A DNA stretch of 64,000 nt from Ambrosia x helenae (GCA_030844895.1 CM061224.1:3373591-3437590), one strand, 5' to 3'. Counted from the stretch's first letter, positions 10,897 to 23,828 are shown. Numbers and translations are program-made. Notes: a model not told the origin generated them from the sequence alone.

Positions 10897-13800
10897 TTAG
10901 TATGACATCTCGTACGCCTCATGATCTGGTGTTTTATATATGAATCCCGAGTCATCACTGGGTCGCCTCTTGACCACGCTTGCCCTTTGCATAAGCCGAA
11001 CCAATGCTTGCACTACTTCAGACATGGGAGGACGGAACTCTGGTTCAGGCTGTACGTATACAACATCAAAAGCATCACGCTATGCACTTTTTCTTATTTT
11101 TACAATTAGAAACGTAACGACAAAAATTTGACAACTTTACCTGAACACAAAGGGCAATGATGTCAGCAAAGCGCGACAAAGACTTGGCAGGATACATGCC
11201 ATTCAATGTAGGATCAACCATTTTGGCCAAGGAATCGATGTCATGGAGTTGAGGGGTGGCCCATCTTACAAGTGATTGTTCAGGTCGCGGTCTTGAACTA
11301 CATATATATCATGAAAAGATGCAAGAAACCGATGTTAAATAAAAAAAATGAAAAAAATAAATAAATATATATCTTAAGGTATCATTCATTGGGGATTTAC
11401 CTATCCAGTGGTTTCCGACCAGTCAACAGCTCCAACATCACCACTCCAAAGCTATAGACATCACTTTTTACGGTGTATATGCCGGACAATGCAAACTCAG
11501 GGGCGCTATAACCAAATGAGCCCACTAACTGTGTTGCCACCTGTACAAATGTGAGCAAACATGTTCAAATACCTATTAAAGATACATATACAAATAGAGT
11601 TCAAGAAAATTATCCTATCAAGTTTACCTCACGCTCTGTGTTGGGTGTAAGGGCGGCTAAACCACAGTCTGATAAATGAGGATTCAGCTCTTCGTCAAGT
11701 AAAATGTTTGCGGACTTTAAGTTTCTATGTACCACAGACGGTAAGCAAACTTCATGCAAGTACCTGTTACGTAACAGCGCTTGTGAGAAAGCGGAACAAT
11801 AGAGAATTATTAAAAGAAAAATAAAAAAAAGGGTTAGCATGTGGTGACATACTCTAGAGCTCGAGCAGTCCCAAGTGCAACCCTAACACGTGCATTCCAT
11901 GTCAAGGTTTTGCTACTATCCTCGGCAAAATGAAGCAAATCTTGCAAGCTTCCATTAGCAATGTAATCATAAACCAAAAGACGTTGTCCATGCTCTACAC
12001 AGTAGCCACCTAATGGAACTATGTTTGGGTGCCTTAAGCGCGACATGTTTGAGACAGCTTCAACAAAATCATCTTCTTCTTGAAGCGATAAAGCTGCATT
12101 ATCGATCTTTTTAACCGCCATCATCTAGAACAAAACAAGTCTATAAGCACAAACACAATATTCACCAATTCTTTTCGACAATAGAGGAAAATAAACGTAC
12201 CTTTCCATTTGGGAAATCTGCTTTATAAACACGGCCCAAGGAACCTTCACCAATTATATTGTCTTGAGAGAAACTATTTGTTGCGGTTTGAAGAGTTGCA
12301 ACCGTATATGAACTAGTGGTTATAGGGGATTTCACTCTCTTCATAGATCCACTTTTCCCGTTCTCGTATGTTGAATTTTCATTTGGTGGGGTCTTCAAAT
12401 CAACTACGCTGGCTGTGGGTATTACCCGCTGTTCCTGCATTTCTGCGTTAACTGCACAACACATTAAAAACACATATTGAGCGGATTCAACATATCAAAA
12501 AGAAATCGATTACTTGTCATTTATAAACATGCTCACGCATATAATAATTATTTTAGAAAACAGATGAGCCGAACCTTTCTCGGGAATGACCGGAGGGTTT
12601 ACTGTCGAAGTTCTAGTCGTACTTTTTGTCTTTTTCCCTTTTCGAAGGCAGAAAATAAGCACAAGAACTATAAAAAGTATGAAGAACGCAGAACCCAAAC
12701 TTATGCCTAAAATAGTTCCAAGGCTTAATTTCTTTCCACTGCTAGTATCTGATGATGGCGCATCAGATCCCTTATGTGTACGTGATGGCGGAGGACGATT
12801 GTGGTTATTGTGAGGCTTAGCAGGAGGGGGGAGTATGGCGGTGGAGGTGGAGCAGGGCCGTTATCAAATGAATTTCCATCATATCTGTTTCATTCAAGGA
12901 ACCAGAATAAAAAATTAAAAACGATACGATAAGCACTTATATAAATGAAAGAAGTTGTATAGACGTCAAATGATGGCTTACATGAAAGTAGGAACAGAAA
13001 GAAGCTCCTTTGGTATCCATCCATTGAAACGATTGTTCGCAACATTTCTGCGAAAAAGACAAACGCATAAGATAACCACCACATATCAAAACAACAACAA
13101 TACATGAGAATTTGAACTTACACATCAGTCAAAGGCAGACCAGCTAGAGAATTCAAAGAACCTGTTAACTGATTGTTCTGCACATGACTGCCCGATACAA
13201 AAGCATCATTACAGTTCCAGACAAACGGAAACGATAGTTTAACAATGCGTAGTACAAAGAGACTTACAACGTTGAAATGCTTGACAGCGAACTGAGGGAA
13301 TTCGGTAAATCTCCTGAGAAATTGTTATGTGACAGGTCCCTGCATCAATGTGTACATGTAAGAGTTACGACATTCTAGCAAACAAACGATTGCATAATAA
13401 GCTTTTAGCTTTAAACTTACAAAGTAGTGAGACTAGTGAGATTATTGAATATATCTCCAACATTCTGAGCAAGCATATTGTGACTAAGGTTCCTGAAAGC
13501 CAACAAATATAGGGATTAAACATTAAGCGTTGCTTTAAATAGCAAGATGAAAGAGTGTCACTTTAGCTCGGTACGGCTCTTACATGTAGTTCAGATTATA
13601 CATCAACGAAATGGAGTATGGAATACTTCCACTTAAATTGTTGTTTGCAAGTTTTCTGCAAGGTTGAAAGCGCGTATTAGCATCAGAAAGATGAAACAAA
13701 AATAAGAAAGATCCACTAAGATTGAACATTACAGGCTAGTAAGATTTGGCGGTAGCTGATACGGAAATGCATCATGAATGTTGTTTCCGCTTAAGTCCCT

Positions 13801-14943
13801 AAAACAGACCCAAAAAGATGAGTCAGAAATTCATAACATTAATGTTCTTGTGGATCGTTCGGTAAAGTTAGGGGCTTTATTATTTCTCACAATGTTTTCA
13901 GCGAAGTGAAGCTCGACAACATGTATCCCAATGTCCCATCAATCCCCAAATCCGGAAGTACACTGTCGAGGCAAAAACAACAAATCCGATTATCTTTTAG
14001 CAAGAAAAAACTACAATGTGCATAATTTGATCATCAAAAGAAACCAGCGTTCAAACTCACATCGAAACAACGGCCGAGCCCTCACAGGTAACCCCTCTCC
14101 ACGACTCGCCACACGGATCACCACTATTAGGTTTCCAATTTGTTAGCTGTGCAGCATTGTTCAAAGAAGTGTATAAAACTTGCAGTGCTTGAACTACAAC
14201 CAAACAAATAAACCATCATGATTAAAACCCCCTTTCGCCGTTTTTAAACATAACGACGCAACAACCGCCTACACTATACTCACTAAACCTTAAGTTGCAA
14301 AACAAACAAACAATTTACAATATCATATAAGCAAAAAACTTCATTAATGACCAACAATATATAAAATCATTACAGTACAATATCAATATTATAACACAAA
14401 ATCAACCTTAAAGTTCTTCAATCTCAACCATTTAATTAAATACATCTTTTTTTATTTAATTAAAAAATTTAAATACATCTAACATTCAAACAAAATAAAC
14501 CCAACATTTTATTTATTTTTTTTAATTTATTTAATTTTTTTAAGAAAGTTAAGTGATTTATTTCAACCCAAAACAACCAATTAAAAACGGGCAACAAGCT
14601 GTGCTGCAACGACCTCATAACATAAACAACCATTCAAGAAAATGCATCTAAAATTCAAACAAAATAAACCCAACATTTATTTATTTATTTTATTAAAGAA
14701 AGTTAAGTAATTTATTTCTACCCAACAACCAATTAAAAAAACAAATGGGCAGGTAAACGGGCAACAAGCTACGAAACGGATCCTACAAAAGGGAACAAAA
14801 TATATAAAAGAAAAGGAACGTTTATTATTACCATCAGATGGATCAGTGGCGGTGTGAACACAAGTGAAGGAAAGGAAGATTGATGCAAGAAAGATGAGTA
14901 ACAGAAAGTGATTGGTTAGCATTGTGAATGGTAGAAATAGCAA
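10897..14943 (-). CDS. STRUBBELIG-receptor-family LRR receptor-like kinase (SRF6/7-like), one frameshift
   Basis: Membrane receptor-like kinase of the plant SRF (LRR-V) family. Sixteen exons, 5' to 3': 14943-14832, 14193-14061, 13962-13891, 13798-13733, 13655-13584, 13492-13421, 13339-13268, 13187-13122, 13047-12982, 12884-12575, 12451-12201, 12124-11853, 11763-11628, 11540-11401, 11297-11141, 11049-10897. Exon 1 gives a signal peptide (LTNHFLLLIFLASIFLSF; an alternative start is at 14922). Then come the SUB domain (NWKPNSGDPCGESWRGV), LRR exons of 66 or 72 bp, a proline-rich juxtamembrane part, a TM segment (SAFFILFIVLVLIFCL), a Gly loop GEGSLGRVYKA and AVKK. HRN replaces HRD and DCG replaces DFG, the atypical-kinase pattern known for this family. 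The C-terminus is EFRPPMSEVV to YEMSY. The G-run at 12826-12831 has six bases where seven are needed to keep the TM and kinase in frame. That is either a real lesion or a homopolymer error. Confidence 0.92.
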
Positions 14944-15020
14944 AATCAGACAGTGATGTTTGACATAGAAGAAGATGAAGAAGACATGAATGAAGAAGAA
15001 GTGTTAGGTTTTGCCATTTA

Positions 15021-15038
15021 GAGAGAGAGAGAGAGAGA
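15021..15038. repeat. (GA)n microsatellite in the SRF leader/promoter
   Basis: Nine GA units about 80-100 bp upstream of the receptor-kinase start codon (TC repeat on the coding strand). CT/GA tracts are common in plant 5' leaders; any regulatory role here is inference. Confidence 0.7.
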
Positions 15039-15040
15039 TT

Positions 15041-17154
15041 CGAAGCTTGTTTGTTTAGTAGAGTAAAGAGGAGAGAGAATCAAGTAGGAAAAACACACAG
15101 GGGAAGGTGTCGGCGAACAACTCATATTATTATTATTATGTTATAATATTTTTGTATTATTACTTTCATTAATTAATGTTTGATGTGTAATTAATTCATT
15201 CAATTAAGACTTGAAAAATGTTAGCAGGTCGAAGTCAGTATAGTCAACATGTGGTATGACTCTTAATGAGAGAAAAATCTGGATTATCGTATATCTTTTT
15301 ATGGGATAATATAATTAGGTTAGACCTTGCCTCTTGGCAGGCCCGCCATCTCATATTTAGCTAGACTATGTTGTCTTAGCCGGGACTAAATTGGTATCGG
15401 TGTGAGGTTTACGTTTCACAAGAACGTTACCACGTCTGTTCTACCGTACTAGACGGGATGACAGTTGATATGTCCTCACAAGAACTATGTTCTTTGAGGT
15501 AACACTGGAGTATAAAACTTGTGTTGGCTCAGACTCAAACTTGCGATATACAAAAATCTAGTTCTTATCTTCATTGCTCTGACCACTTCATCATTGATAT
15601 TACTTTTATATATATTGAAATAACTTATTGTCATGTTAACAACTATATGTGACGTCACTTGGGTTGTCACTGGTAAGAGGCAAAACCTTTTTAAGAATGA
15701 CTCGGGTTTAAATTATGGGTAAGGTGAAAATAAAGAGAAATCATCCGTTAAAAAAAAAATGCTATATGTGACATATACTAGAAAGGTATAAATATGTTAA
15801 GAAGCGTAGTTTGTTACATTGTCTAATGATTTGATTTCTTCTTGCGTAAAAGTTGGATCGGGGGATCACACTTAAATGCATCCCATTAGAATAGCTAAAT
15901 ATGTCTCACTTGTCAATATCCTCAATTTCTCACACTAATTCTAGATTGGTAAAAATATATTGTTTTATGGAAAAAAACACATTATCGCCGTATATGATTA
16001 GGATCAAATACATAGTAAAAGAAAATTAGGAAGTCGTAGAAAATGTATCAAACGGAATCCGATTGAATTCATTGAAGCGGCATTGGAACCGTCTTATCGA
16101 ACCCTACGACGTTAGTTTTTAGGTCTTCGTTTTTTGGGGTTTTAGCTTGTAGTTTTTAGAATATGTGTTATATTATTGTGTCTTTTATGTACCATTTTAT
16201 CTTTTTCTTATTTTCATCATTGTGTCTTTTTTCTTCAGCATTGTGTTATATTTTTTGGCATTGTGTTATATTTTGTGGTTTATTGTGTCATATTTCATGA
16301 TCTATTGTGTTTTTTGTATCATTCTTATTTTTCTTACACTGTGTAGAATAACTTGACCTGTATATAATAACCACTTTATTATTATTAGGATATCATTAAT
16401 TCTAGGTTAGTAAAATATATTGTTTCATGGAAAAAACACACTATCGGCATATAACCACTTTATTATTATTATTTATTATTTATTCGAATGACAAATTAAT
16501 CTACGGCTCTACCTCTAGAACAGAGAGAAGACACTTTACAAGAATTACCATCACACTCACCATGTTCCTTTGGTAGTATTTGGTTTATCAATTTCCTGTC
16601 TCTCCCATGTGAAATTAGAATGAAATGCGACATAGACAAAAACAAAAGTAAATTGGCAGTTGCAGCAGGAATGAATATATTATATATTTATCATGCATTA
16701 TTAAATATGTTAAAATTTGTTGGGAATTTAAATTTCTTGCATTAGTAAATAAAATTAGGGGAATCTCCAATGTTAAAAGGTGGTTTAAATTCTGCATATG
16801 AATATATGAATGAAGTATGAAGCAATCCATCTTTTCAGGTGGCTTTCCATGTCTGCCCAAACATTTTCATATTGTATCCATGTGGCTCGCTAAGTTTCAT
16901 TTTTAACCCATAAGTTTTGGAAATTGCATTTAGTTCGGTTTTGTAGAATACATTCAGGTAATGGCAATTATTTTCTTTTTGTTGCTCTCTCCCAAAAATA
17001 AATACTATTATGCTTTCTAGGGGTTACCTAGTGTTAATAGAACATGATAAAGCTGATGGGAATATGGGATGCTCTTTTCTTACTTCTTTGTTGTCATCAA
17101 ACCTTTTCCTTTAACCTTTTCCTTTCTCCGCGACGCCAAATTAAGGTTTTAAAT
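15041..17154. other. AT-rich intergenic region upstream of SRF
   Basis: No gene is visible. At 16160-16350 there are repeated ATTGTGTTATATTTT-like words that create a spurious hydrophobic frame. The motif TTCATGGAAAAAAACACA occurs twice (about 15965 and 16425), which suggests remnants of one repeat family. Confidence 0.5.
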
Positions 17155-17485
17155 TAGGGATGAGCATGCAAGCCCGAATACCGATCCCGTCCCGTCCCGA
17201 TCCCGATACCGTACCGAACCGATACCGAACCGAGGGGTTTCGGGATCGGTATCGGTATCCATATTTATGGATTTTCGGTTTCGGTATTATCGGTATCGGT
17301 ACGGGATCGGTACGGTATCGGTATTTTAAGGCAAAATACCGATACCATACCGGTACCGAACCGATACCGTACCGTACCGTATGTGTTCGGTATCAGGATC
17401 GGTATTGGGTTTTTGGACTTTTCGGTATCGGTATTGTCGGGATCGGTATCGGTTCGGTACCGATCCCGTCCCGAACTCATCCCTA
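17155..17485. mobile_element. hAT-like MITE with perfect 8-bp target duplication
   Basis: Ends TAGGGATGAG and CTCATCCCTA, flanked by TTTTAAAT on both sides (17147-17154 and 17486-17493). The body is an array of GGTATCGG, TACCGATACC and similar words and can fold on itself. The open frames on both strands (RYRYRT-type peptides) come from this simple composition and are not genes. Confidence 0.88.
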
Positions 17486-17639
17486 TTTTAAATCATGTAG
17501 TTCCTTAACTTAGTTGAGGTGATAAAATAAATAAGTTACATATGTCTTGGGTTAGGTCAGTCACGCAAAACACAATTAGCAATTGCACTAAAATCGACAA
17601 TTAAAATTCAAAGATACTTGTTCAAGTTGCACAACCTGC

Positions 17640-17815
17640 GTCACTGCCATCCACTGTCATCGCCACCACCACCCACCGTCACCGCTGCAACCCACCACTG
17701 CCGTCGTCGCCCACCCACCATCGTCACCGCCATCGCCCACTGCCACCACCACAGTTGCCGTCGCCGACACCCACCACCACCGTCACTGCCGCCACCCACC
17801 ACTCACCATCGATTT
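17640..17815. repeat. CCACC/CGTC-rich minisatellite
   Basis: Degenerate CCACCACC, CGTCACCGC and CCATCGCC units. The low-complexity composition gives an open frame of H/P/T residues, which I do not regard as coding. Confidence 0.7.
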
Positions 17816-18573
17816 TATATTTTCGTTTTTTCTTACATACCAAATAACACAAAGTAAGAATTCATTCCATTCACACATGATAACCAAACAAGACATGGAA
17901 TGGTAATGATCCATTCTATTACCTCTCTCAATCCATTACCTCTTCCATTTAATTTCCTCTCTCATTCCATTACCACATACCAAACAGACTCTAAATAAAA
18001 TCAAATGTAAGGCATGTCTTAGAATCTAACCGAAGAAAAAGATAGTTATTATATTTTGCTCCATAGCAAAACGCCAACTCCTCCCATCTTGTTGGCTTGG
18101 TTAAATTCTTAATAGCATATTTTCTCGTAATAATTTATTGGGTGTAAAACTACTACTCCCAAACTATTAAAGGACTAATGTGGAACTTTTCGAAACTCCA
18201 GGGTGATATTAGTATAAAGCGGATAATCAGTCTAAAATGGCCAAAATACCCATGTTACTTGGTAACTATTACAACCATTGCTTGTATTTTCCCCACCGAC
18301 GGGGAGGGCATTTTAGTAAAATTAAAAGGGAAGTAGAGTGGACCGATTTAGCCCAAAAAATATCATCGGTACTTTTTAAAAGCGCTATTTTCAAGCATTT
18401 GACTTCGGATTTTTCTGTTAGGAAAACAACTTTTAGGCCGGGGGAAAAATTCATGAAAGTGATGCTTTTATTTAATTCGTTATATACATTTAATAACAAT
18501 ATTATATAATTATATATGTGTGTGTGAAAATTGAATGAAATTATATCATAACAGGTCACGGACTCACAGGTCA
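17816..18573. other. Intergenic sequence, no feature recognised
   Basis: AT-rich sequence. The short open frames on both strands at 18237-18574 overlap each other, have no recognisable domain, and look like chance. Confidence 0.4.
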
Positions 18574-18581
18574 CATATGAT

Positions 18582-18968
18582 TAGAGGTGTACAAAAAAAA
18601 TGGTTTTAAAAAAAAAAACCGTTATTCTAACCGAAACCGGTTTTAAAAAAACCGATTTTTAAAAAAACCGGTTTTAAAAAAAAAACCGCTTCAAAAAAAA
18701 ACGATTTTTTTTCTAGTTATTCAGCACCAATGAACAAACCGTTTTAAAACCGATTTTTTAAAAAAAAAAAAACCGATTTTTTAAATAAAAAAACCAATTT
18801 TTTAGGATAAACCGGTTTAAAAACCGATCCCAACCGGTTTCACTGGTTTGGGTTTTTTGGCATAAAAACCGGTTTTAAAAAAAAAAACCGATTTTAAACT
18901 AGACAAAAAAACCGGTTTTAAAAAAAACCGGTTTTTTTAAAACCGGTTAACCGATTTGTACACCTCTA
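18582..18968. mobile_element. hAT-like MITE with perfect 8-bp target duplication
   Basis: Ends TAGAGGTGTACAAA and TTTGTACACCTCTA. CATATGAT flanks both sides (18574-18581 and 18969-18976). The body is nearly all AACCGGTTTTAAAA and AAAACCGATTTTT words. Confidence 0.9.
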
Positions 18969-18976
18969 CATATGAT

Positions 18977-20089
18977 GAGGTGAAATAAGGTTGGCACATC
19001 GTTTTAGACATGACCTATTAAGACACGAATACAAGAATACACGAACACGAAACAGGTAAACACGAACACGACACTATTTATAACATGTTAACACGATAAG
19101 ACACGAACGTGTTTATAAACATTTACCCTAAGAACGTATCCACAAACCGTGAATGAAAGACTGAGTGACACCGGGGTTGAGAAGGAGGACGAGTGACGGC
19201 GGACAGGTGATGGGTGACAGCGGACGGGAACGGTGGACGGGTAACGAGAGCGGTGGAGTTGAGAAGGAAGAAGATGGGTGACTAAGCGTTATACATGTCC
19301 GTACTTTGTGATTTGAAAATTGAAAATTATGGTTCATTGATCTTTAATCCGCATATGTATAAAGCATACCCACGCCCCTTATATAAGTGTTTTAAATAAA
19401 ATTATTAATGTGTCTTAACGGGTACTTAACATGTTAACAGGTCTTTAACCTGTTTAGATACGAAACCTGTTAAGGCCTTGTCGTGTCGACCTGTTTTAAG
19501 ACATGAAACATGTTAAGGTCAAACACGAAACCTGTTAAAGTCGTGCATATAGGTTCGTGTCGTGTTATTGTGTTCGTGTCTAAATTGCAGCCCTGATGTG
19601 AAACTCCCAAAATCAGGTTGCTTTTTTTTAATCCTTTAATAATAAGAAATACAAACAATTTCTAAACTGAATTTCTTTATTTTTTTTAACTTATTCGTAG
19701 TTTTTCTTTCTTTGTTTGTATTTCACTGTTTAGGGAAATTATGTAACCTTGAAAAACATGATTGCCAAGTAAGATTTGACAATCGAGTTGGATTAATGAG
19801 CGACGGTCCTTGCTGTCATAGAACATTGATACGATCAAATATAGAAACCAGAGAGAGAAAGGTTTAACCGAATATCAAGTTGTTGTTATTCCGATATTAA
19901 CAATTATTTATACCGCCAACTATCCGCAACTAACTTTTACAACAATTACACTATTAACTATTAGTCCTTCTGTTACAAAATATTACAATTCTAGCCCGCA
20001 TACTACTCTTCGTAATAAACTTGTTAGAGGCGTGCCCAAGGTTGGAGCCCGGGGAACCATCAATCAAGTAAATGTGAAGTGAAGAAAAG
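18977..20089. other. Intergenic region with a degenerate hAT-like repeat
   Basis: From about 19000 to 19600 the sequence repeats CACGAACACGA, ACATGTTAACA and GTTCGTGTCGTGT words and ends in TTGCAGCCCTG near 19594. This resembles the TGCAGCCCTA end of the MITE at 5969-6692. The left end was not found. The remainder to 20089 is unassigned. Confidence 0.4.
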
Positions 20090-20676
20090 TTGTTTTTTTG
20101 AGTAAATTCCTTTTTGAGTCCCTGAGTTTTCTTGATTCTAACTACTTGAGTTCAACATTTTCATTTTTAACATTCTGAATCCTAGTGTTTTAAGTTTGTT
20201 ATGGTTTGAGTCCAATTTTCTAACTCTGTTAGATTTTTTCTGTTAATATTTATGAAATGACCAAAATACCCCTACCATTAAAAATAAATAATTATTAAAT
20301 ATTATACTTTATTATTGTCACCTCACCCAACCCAACCCCACCCCTACCCCCTTTCTTTCTCTATCTCTCTCCTCTGTACAATTCACTTTAATATGAAAAT
20401 GGTGGTGGTGTTTATGGCTGTATCAGAATGGGTATCAAAGTTAGATTCTGGCTGTCGATGGTTGGGTCTTGGGTCTTGAGGATTGTATCAATGGTGGTCG
20501 TGTATCTCACTAAAGCTTTATTGCCATGAAAGGTAGGAGGCGATTGAGGAGTTGCAGAGATCTGGTAGGTAGGAGGCGATTGAGGGGCAGGTTTTAATCG
20601 GGTATTTTGGTAGGCAAGTGGTGGTTGATGGGAGGAGTTGTGGTGGTTCGATTGACGAGGCGACGATGGTGGTTGG

Positions 20677-22040
20677 TGTAACATCGCGAATTTCCCCTAA
20701 TTTTTTTTTATAAAAAGAATGTATTGTTTTAAACAATATATGTTTTAAATACCTTAAGCTAATAATTATTTGTATCTCGACACTTTCGTACGTTTTAAAA
20801 ATATTTCGAGTCACTTTCGGGCTTATATAATCATATTATGAATTTAGAATAATATAGTTTTAGGGAAATAATTGCCAAAAAAAAAATTTGTGTGGACCGG
20901 GACTCGAACCCGCGTCCGCAGCCAACCAACACACAGTGACAACCAACTGAGCCAACTATCATCTTGTGTAGTATTTCAGAAGAAAATAAACTTAACACAT
21001 TCCTTAAATTGATTAGTCAAAGTCTTAGTCAAACAGTCAAAGTCTTAGTCAAATAGTCAATTCATCATAAAACCTTACTTTATGGTGTTGACCAATTTTA
21101 ATGGCTAATTGAATCCAAAACTAGTATAAAAACCCACCTATGACCCATTATACTTTGCACCTCTAAATCGATTGTTTCAATCAGATTAAACTTTCCCTCA
21201 TACCCTTCTTCTATAGTCTATTACTTCTACAATTGAAGCTTTGATTATAAGCTCTTGTAATTGGCGAATTGGAAGCTTGATATTCTTTCTTTTTCGACTA
21301 ACTACGTTGTTGAGTCTTTGGGATTCGCCTCGCATACATTCACAACACTTAGAGGATAATTCACCTTAGCCAATGTGAGTTTACATAGCCCCTTTTTCTG
21401 TTTTACATTTTGGGTGAAACATGTTTAAACATTTTATACGCTATCATTTACTCATTCTTACATTGTTGAAACTTATGATTCGATTACACTATCATTGACT
21501 TATTCTATCATTTGACTGTAACAAAAAGACACAGTACAATCATTAACATTGATCAAGCCGCCTGTTTAGATTATAGCGCTATAGGTCTGACAAACCCCCC
21601 CCCCCCGCATAAATTCAGGGATGATCGATAACAGTAACAACATTAAACTAACTTGCGAGTTAGTCATCAGTCGACACAAGGTTTGATTGTACAAAGACGC
21701 ATTGTTACATGTCGGAATCATACTCTATCATCATACAACTGTGATTGTTGTACAAACTATTGTTATCAATTATATTCAAAAACCTATGTATTCTCACCAA
21801 CTTTTGTTGACCCAAAATATTTTCAAACTTAACATGTTTCAGGTTCTACTTGCTTGAAGATTTGAATTAATGCTTGAAGATGTGTGCATAGTATTATTCA
21901 TTTTGATGTACGAATTCTTGTAGAATAATTGTATGTAATTTATTTAAATCATTTAATGAAATTTATTATTCACCATGAGCTACTGAACAATCATCAATAC
22001 GTGACATCCCGATGTTTCCGCCATCGGTTGGGGTGTTACA
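20677..22040 (+). repeat. 5' LTR (1364 bp)
   Basis: TG...CA ends. Contains an antisense tRNA-like segment (20891-20962), tandem AGTCAAAGTCTT words at about 21015-21060, and a poly-C run at about 21595-21607. Confidence 0.9.
20891..20962 (-). repeat. tRNA-like segment within the LTR
   Basis: On the minus strand GATAGTTGGCTCAGTTGG resembles a tRNA D-arm/box A, and GCGGGTTCGAGTCCCGG is a T-arm/box B (consensus GGTTCGANNCC), followed by an acceptor-like tail. The anticodon stem is poor, so it is not called as a tRNA gene. The other LTR has the same segment at 24528-24599. Confidence 0.6.
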
Positions 22041-22043
22041 GAT

Positions 22044-22056
22044 TGGTATCAGAGCC
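22044..22056 (+). promoter_or_regulatory. Primer-binding site
   Basis: TGGTATCAGAGCC, an exact initiator tRNA-Met type primer site, three bases after the 5' LTR end. Confidence 0.9.
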
Positions 22057-23617
22057 ATGGTTATAGGGAATTAGGTTATTAGAAAAAAAAAATCTAGTCT
22101 ATAACCATAGGATTTTAATCAGTACTTGCTCCTTTTACTTGCAACCTTACTTGTTTATATTCTCTATCCTACTTCTTATCCTTACTTTAGTCCCTACAAG
22201 AAGAGTGCTCTCCATCACAAGATCTACTCTTAGACTAATAGGACAAACCCTCAGGTTTAGCCTGAACCACCTTGAAGATCTCGTCGAAGTTCTAGATTTT
22301 AATAACGAACACGTGCAATCTGGAAGGGTGAACGCCTGTATTCTGAGTTTTCTGTCTAGGACTGGCATTGCGCATAAATCCCAATCAGACGAGGGACCCG
22401 GATGCCTACCTGGGAATTCTCGGGATGAGTGTTCACTTATAGGCTAAAGCATGTTTTCATTATGTTATTAGAATCTAGAAGTTTTGATAAGTCAACGTTT
22501 TCGTTTATTCGTTTTAATTAATGAATAAATGATTACACTCACTTTCCTTAAACTAAGCTCTAAAATCTCAAAATTTTACAGCTTAAATCAATCTCATTTC
22601 ATAACCATCTATGGATTTCACAATCACATTTCACCTTACCATCGTAGCCACTTTTTAAATATTCAACACCCTACCCAAATCATATTATTTCATTTCTCCA
22701 CATGTTACTTATTTTTAAAAACTATAACCTCATACCTTAGCACAAACTAAAGATTTCTAAATCCTGTTGTATTTTCATTACCTAGTAACTTTACAAAGTA
22801 CATATTTTTGTCAAAAGATGTCCTCGAACTTAAATTCAATTGTTTATTTATTGACGTAACAAACGATTTTCTATATAATGCTTTAAACTATTAAAAATCA
22901 CTAATAGAACCTTGATCTTCAAAACCTAATGTCATGTTTGAAATCTCCAACTAACGGGAATATTTTAATCAAAGCCTACTTAGCTTGTACTATTTAACAA
23001 CTTTTGCTTTATGTACAAAACCAATTTTGAAAATAATTTTTTTTTTCATAGGAATAATATCTAGTCTCTAGATTCTCCATCGACACTCACTCATTTTCAA
23101 CTTGTTCAAATTTTTACAATATTTGGCATATACCACAATCATGTTTTCTTATACACTTGATTATAACCGTTGATCCAAACCCCAAAATTTACACTGCTAC
23201 ATAATCTCCTTACTATAAAATAAACTCTTTATCAACTATCTTCACATTCACTATCTCTCACAACCTTGATTCTGCTTCAAGATTTTTCATCATCCTCTCA
23301 AGAACTAAATTTATATCCTTCACCTTCTCAAACATGAACTAGTTACCCATGATAACCAAACTATTGAAACTTGGTTGTGTGTTGCATCAAACTTAATCCT
23401 TAGTTATACATGAGGATTCGATTATCTACCATATTTAAACATTTGATACTAGAAATCATGGAATATAAACTATTTGCTATAGACACACCTATAGTCATTA
23501 ACCTTGTCAAGGACAACACTATTACAACTCGCATGCTATGCTTGATACTTGATTGTTTATATGTACATATTATCAATTTGCAATTTATGTGTGAAATAAT
23601 TGGTACACTTAATCAAA

Positions 23618-23828
23618 CAACTGGTAGAGGATGAAGTACTTGCTCAACAGTTAGTTGAGTACCAAATAACCTACTTAACGATTGGTAGAGGTCATCATGC
23701 CTGCTCAATAGTCGGTAGAGGCCCTACAACCTGCTCAACGACTGGTAGAGGCTATCGCACCTGCTCAACAATCGGTAGAGGTTCTTACTCACTGACTGGT
23801 AGAGGTCTTTTTCCTACTCAACAGTTGG
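23618..23828 (+). repeat. 30-bp minisatellite in the internal region
   Basis: About six tandem units of roughly 30 bp, each with GGTAGAGG and CCTGCTCAAC. The period is a multiple of three, so a frame with repeated GRG...CST stays open, but nothing suggests a real protein. Confidence 0.75.

Noticed and set aside
16165..16356. Hydrophobic 63-residue frame that looks like a membrane protein
   Set aside because: T-rich simple sequence with repeated ATTGTGTTATATTTT words; no start context or homology.
17160..17513. 117-residue frame with RYRYRT-like composition
   Set aside because: Lies wholly in a MITE built of GGTATCGG words; the reverse strand has a matching frame.
20891..20962. A functional tRNA gene in the LTR
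   Set aside because: Box A and box B are present but the anticodon arm and acceptor pairing are poor; it is better seen as a tRNA-derived fragment.
22139..22447. 102-residue frame just after the primer site of the LTR element
   Set aside because: Not recognisable as gag and no supporting motif; kept only as a note in the element entry.
23618..23828. CRISPR-like array
   Set aside because: Units are directly tandem without unique spacers, inside a plant retrotransposon; it is a minisatellite.
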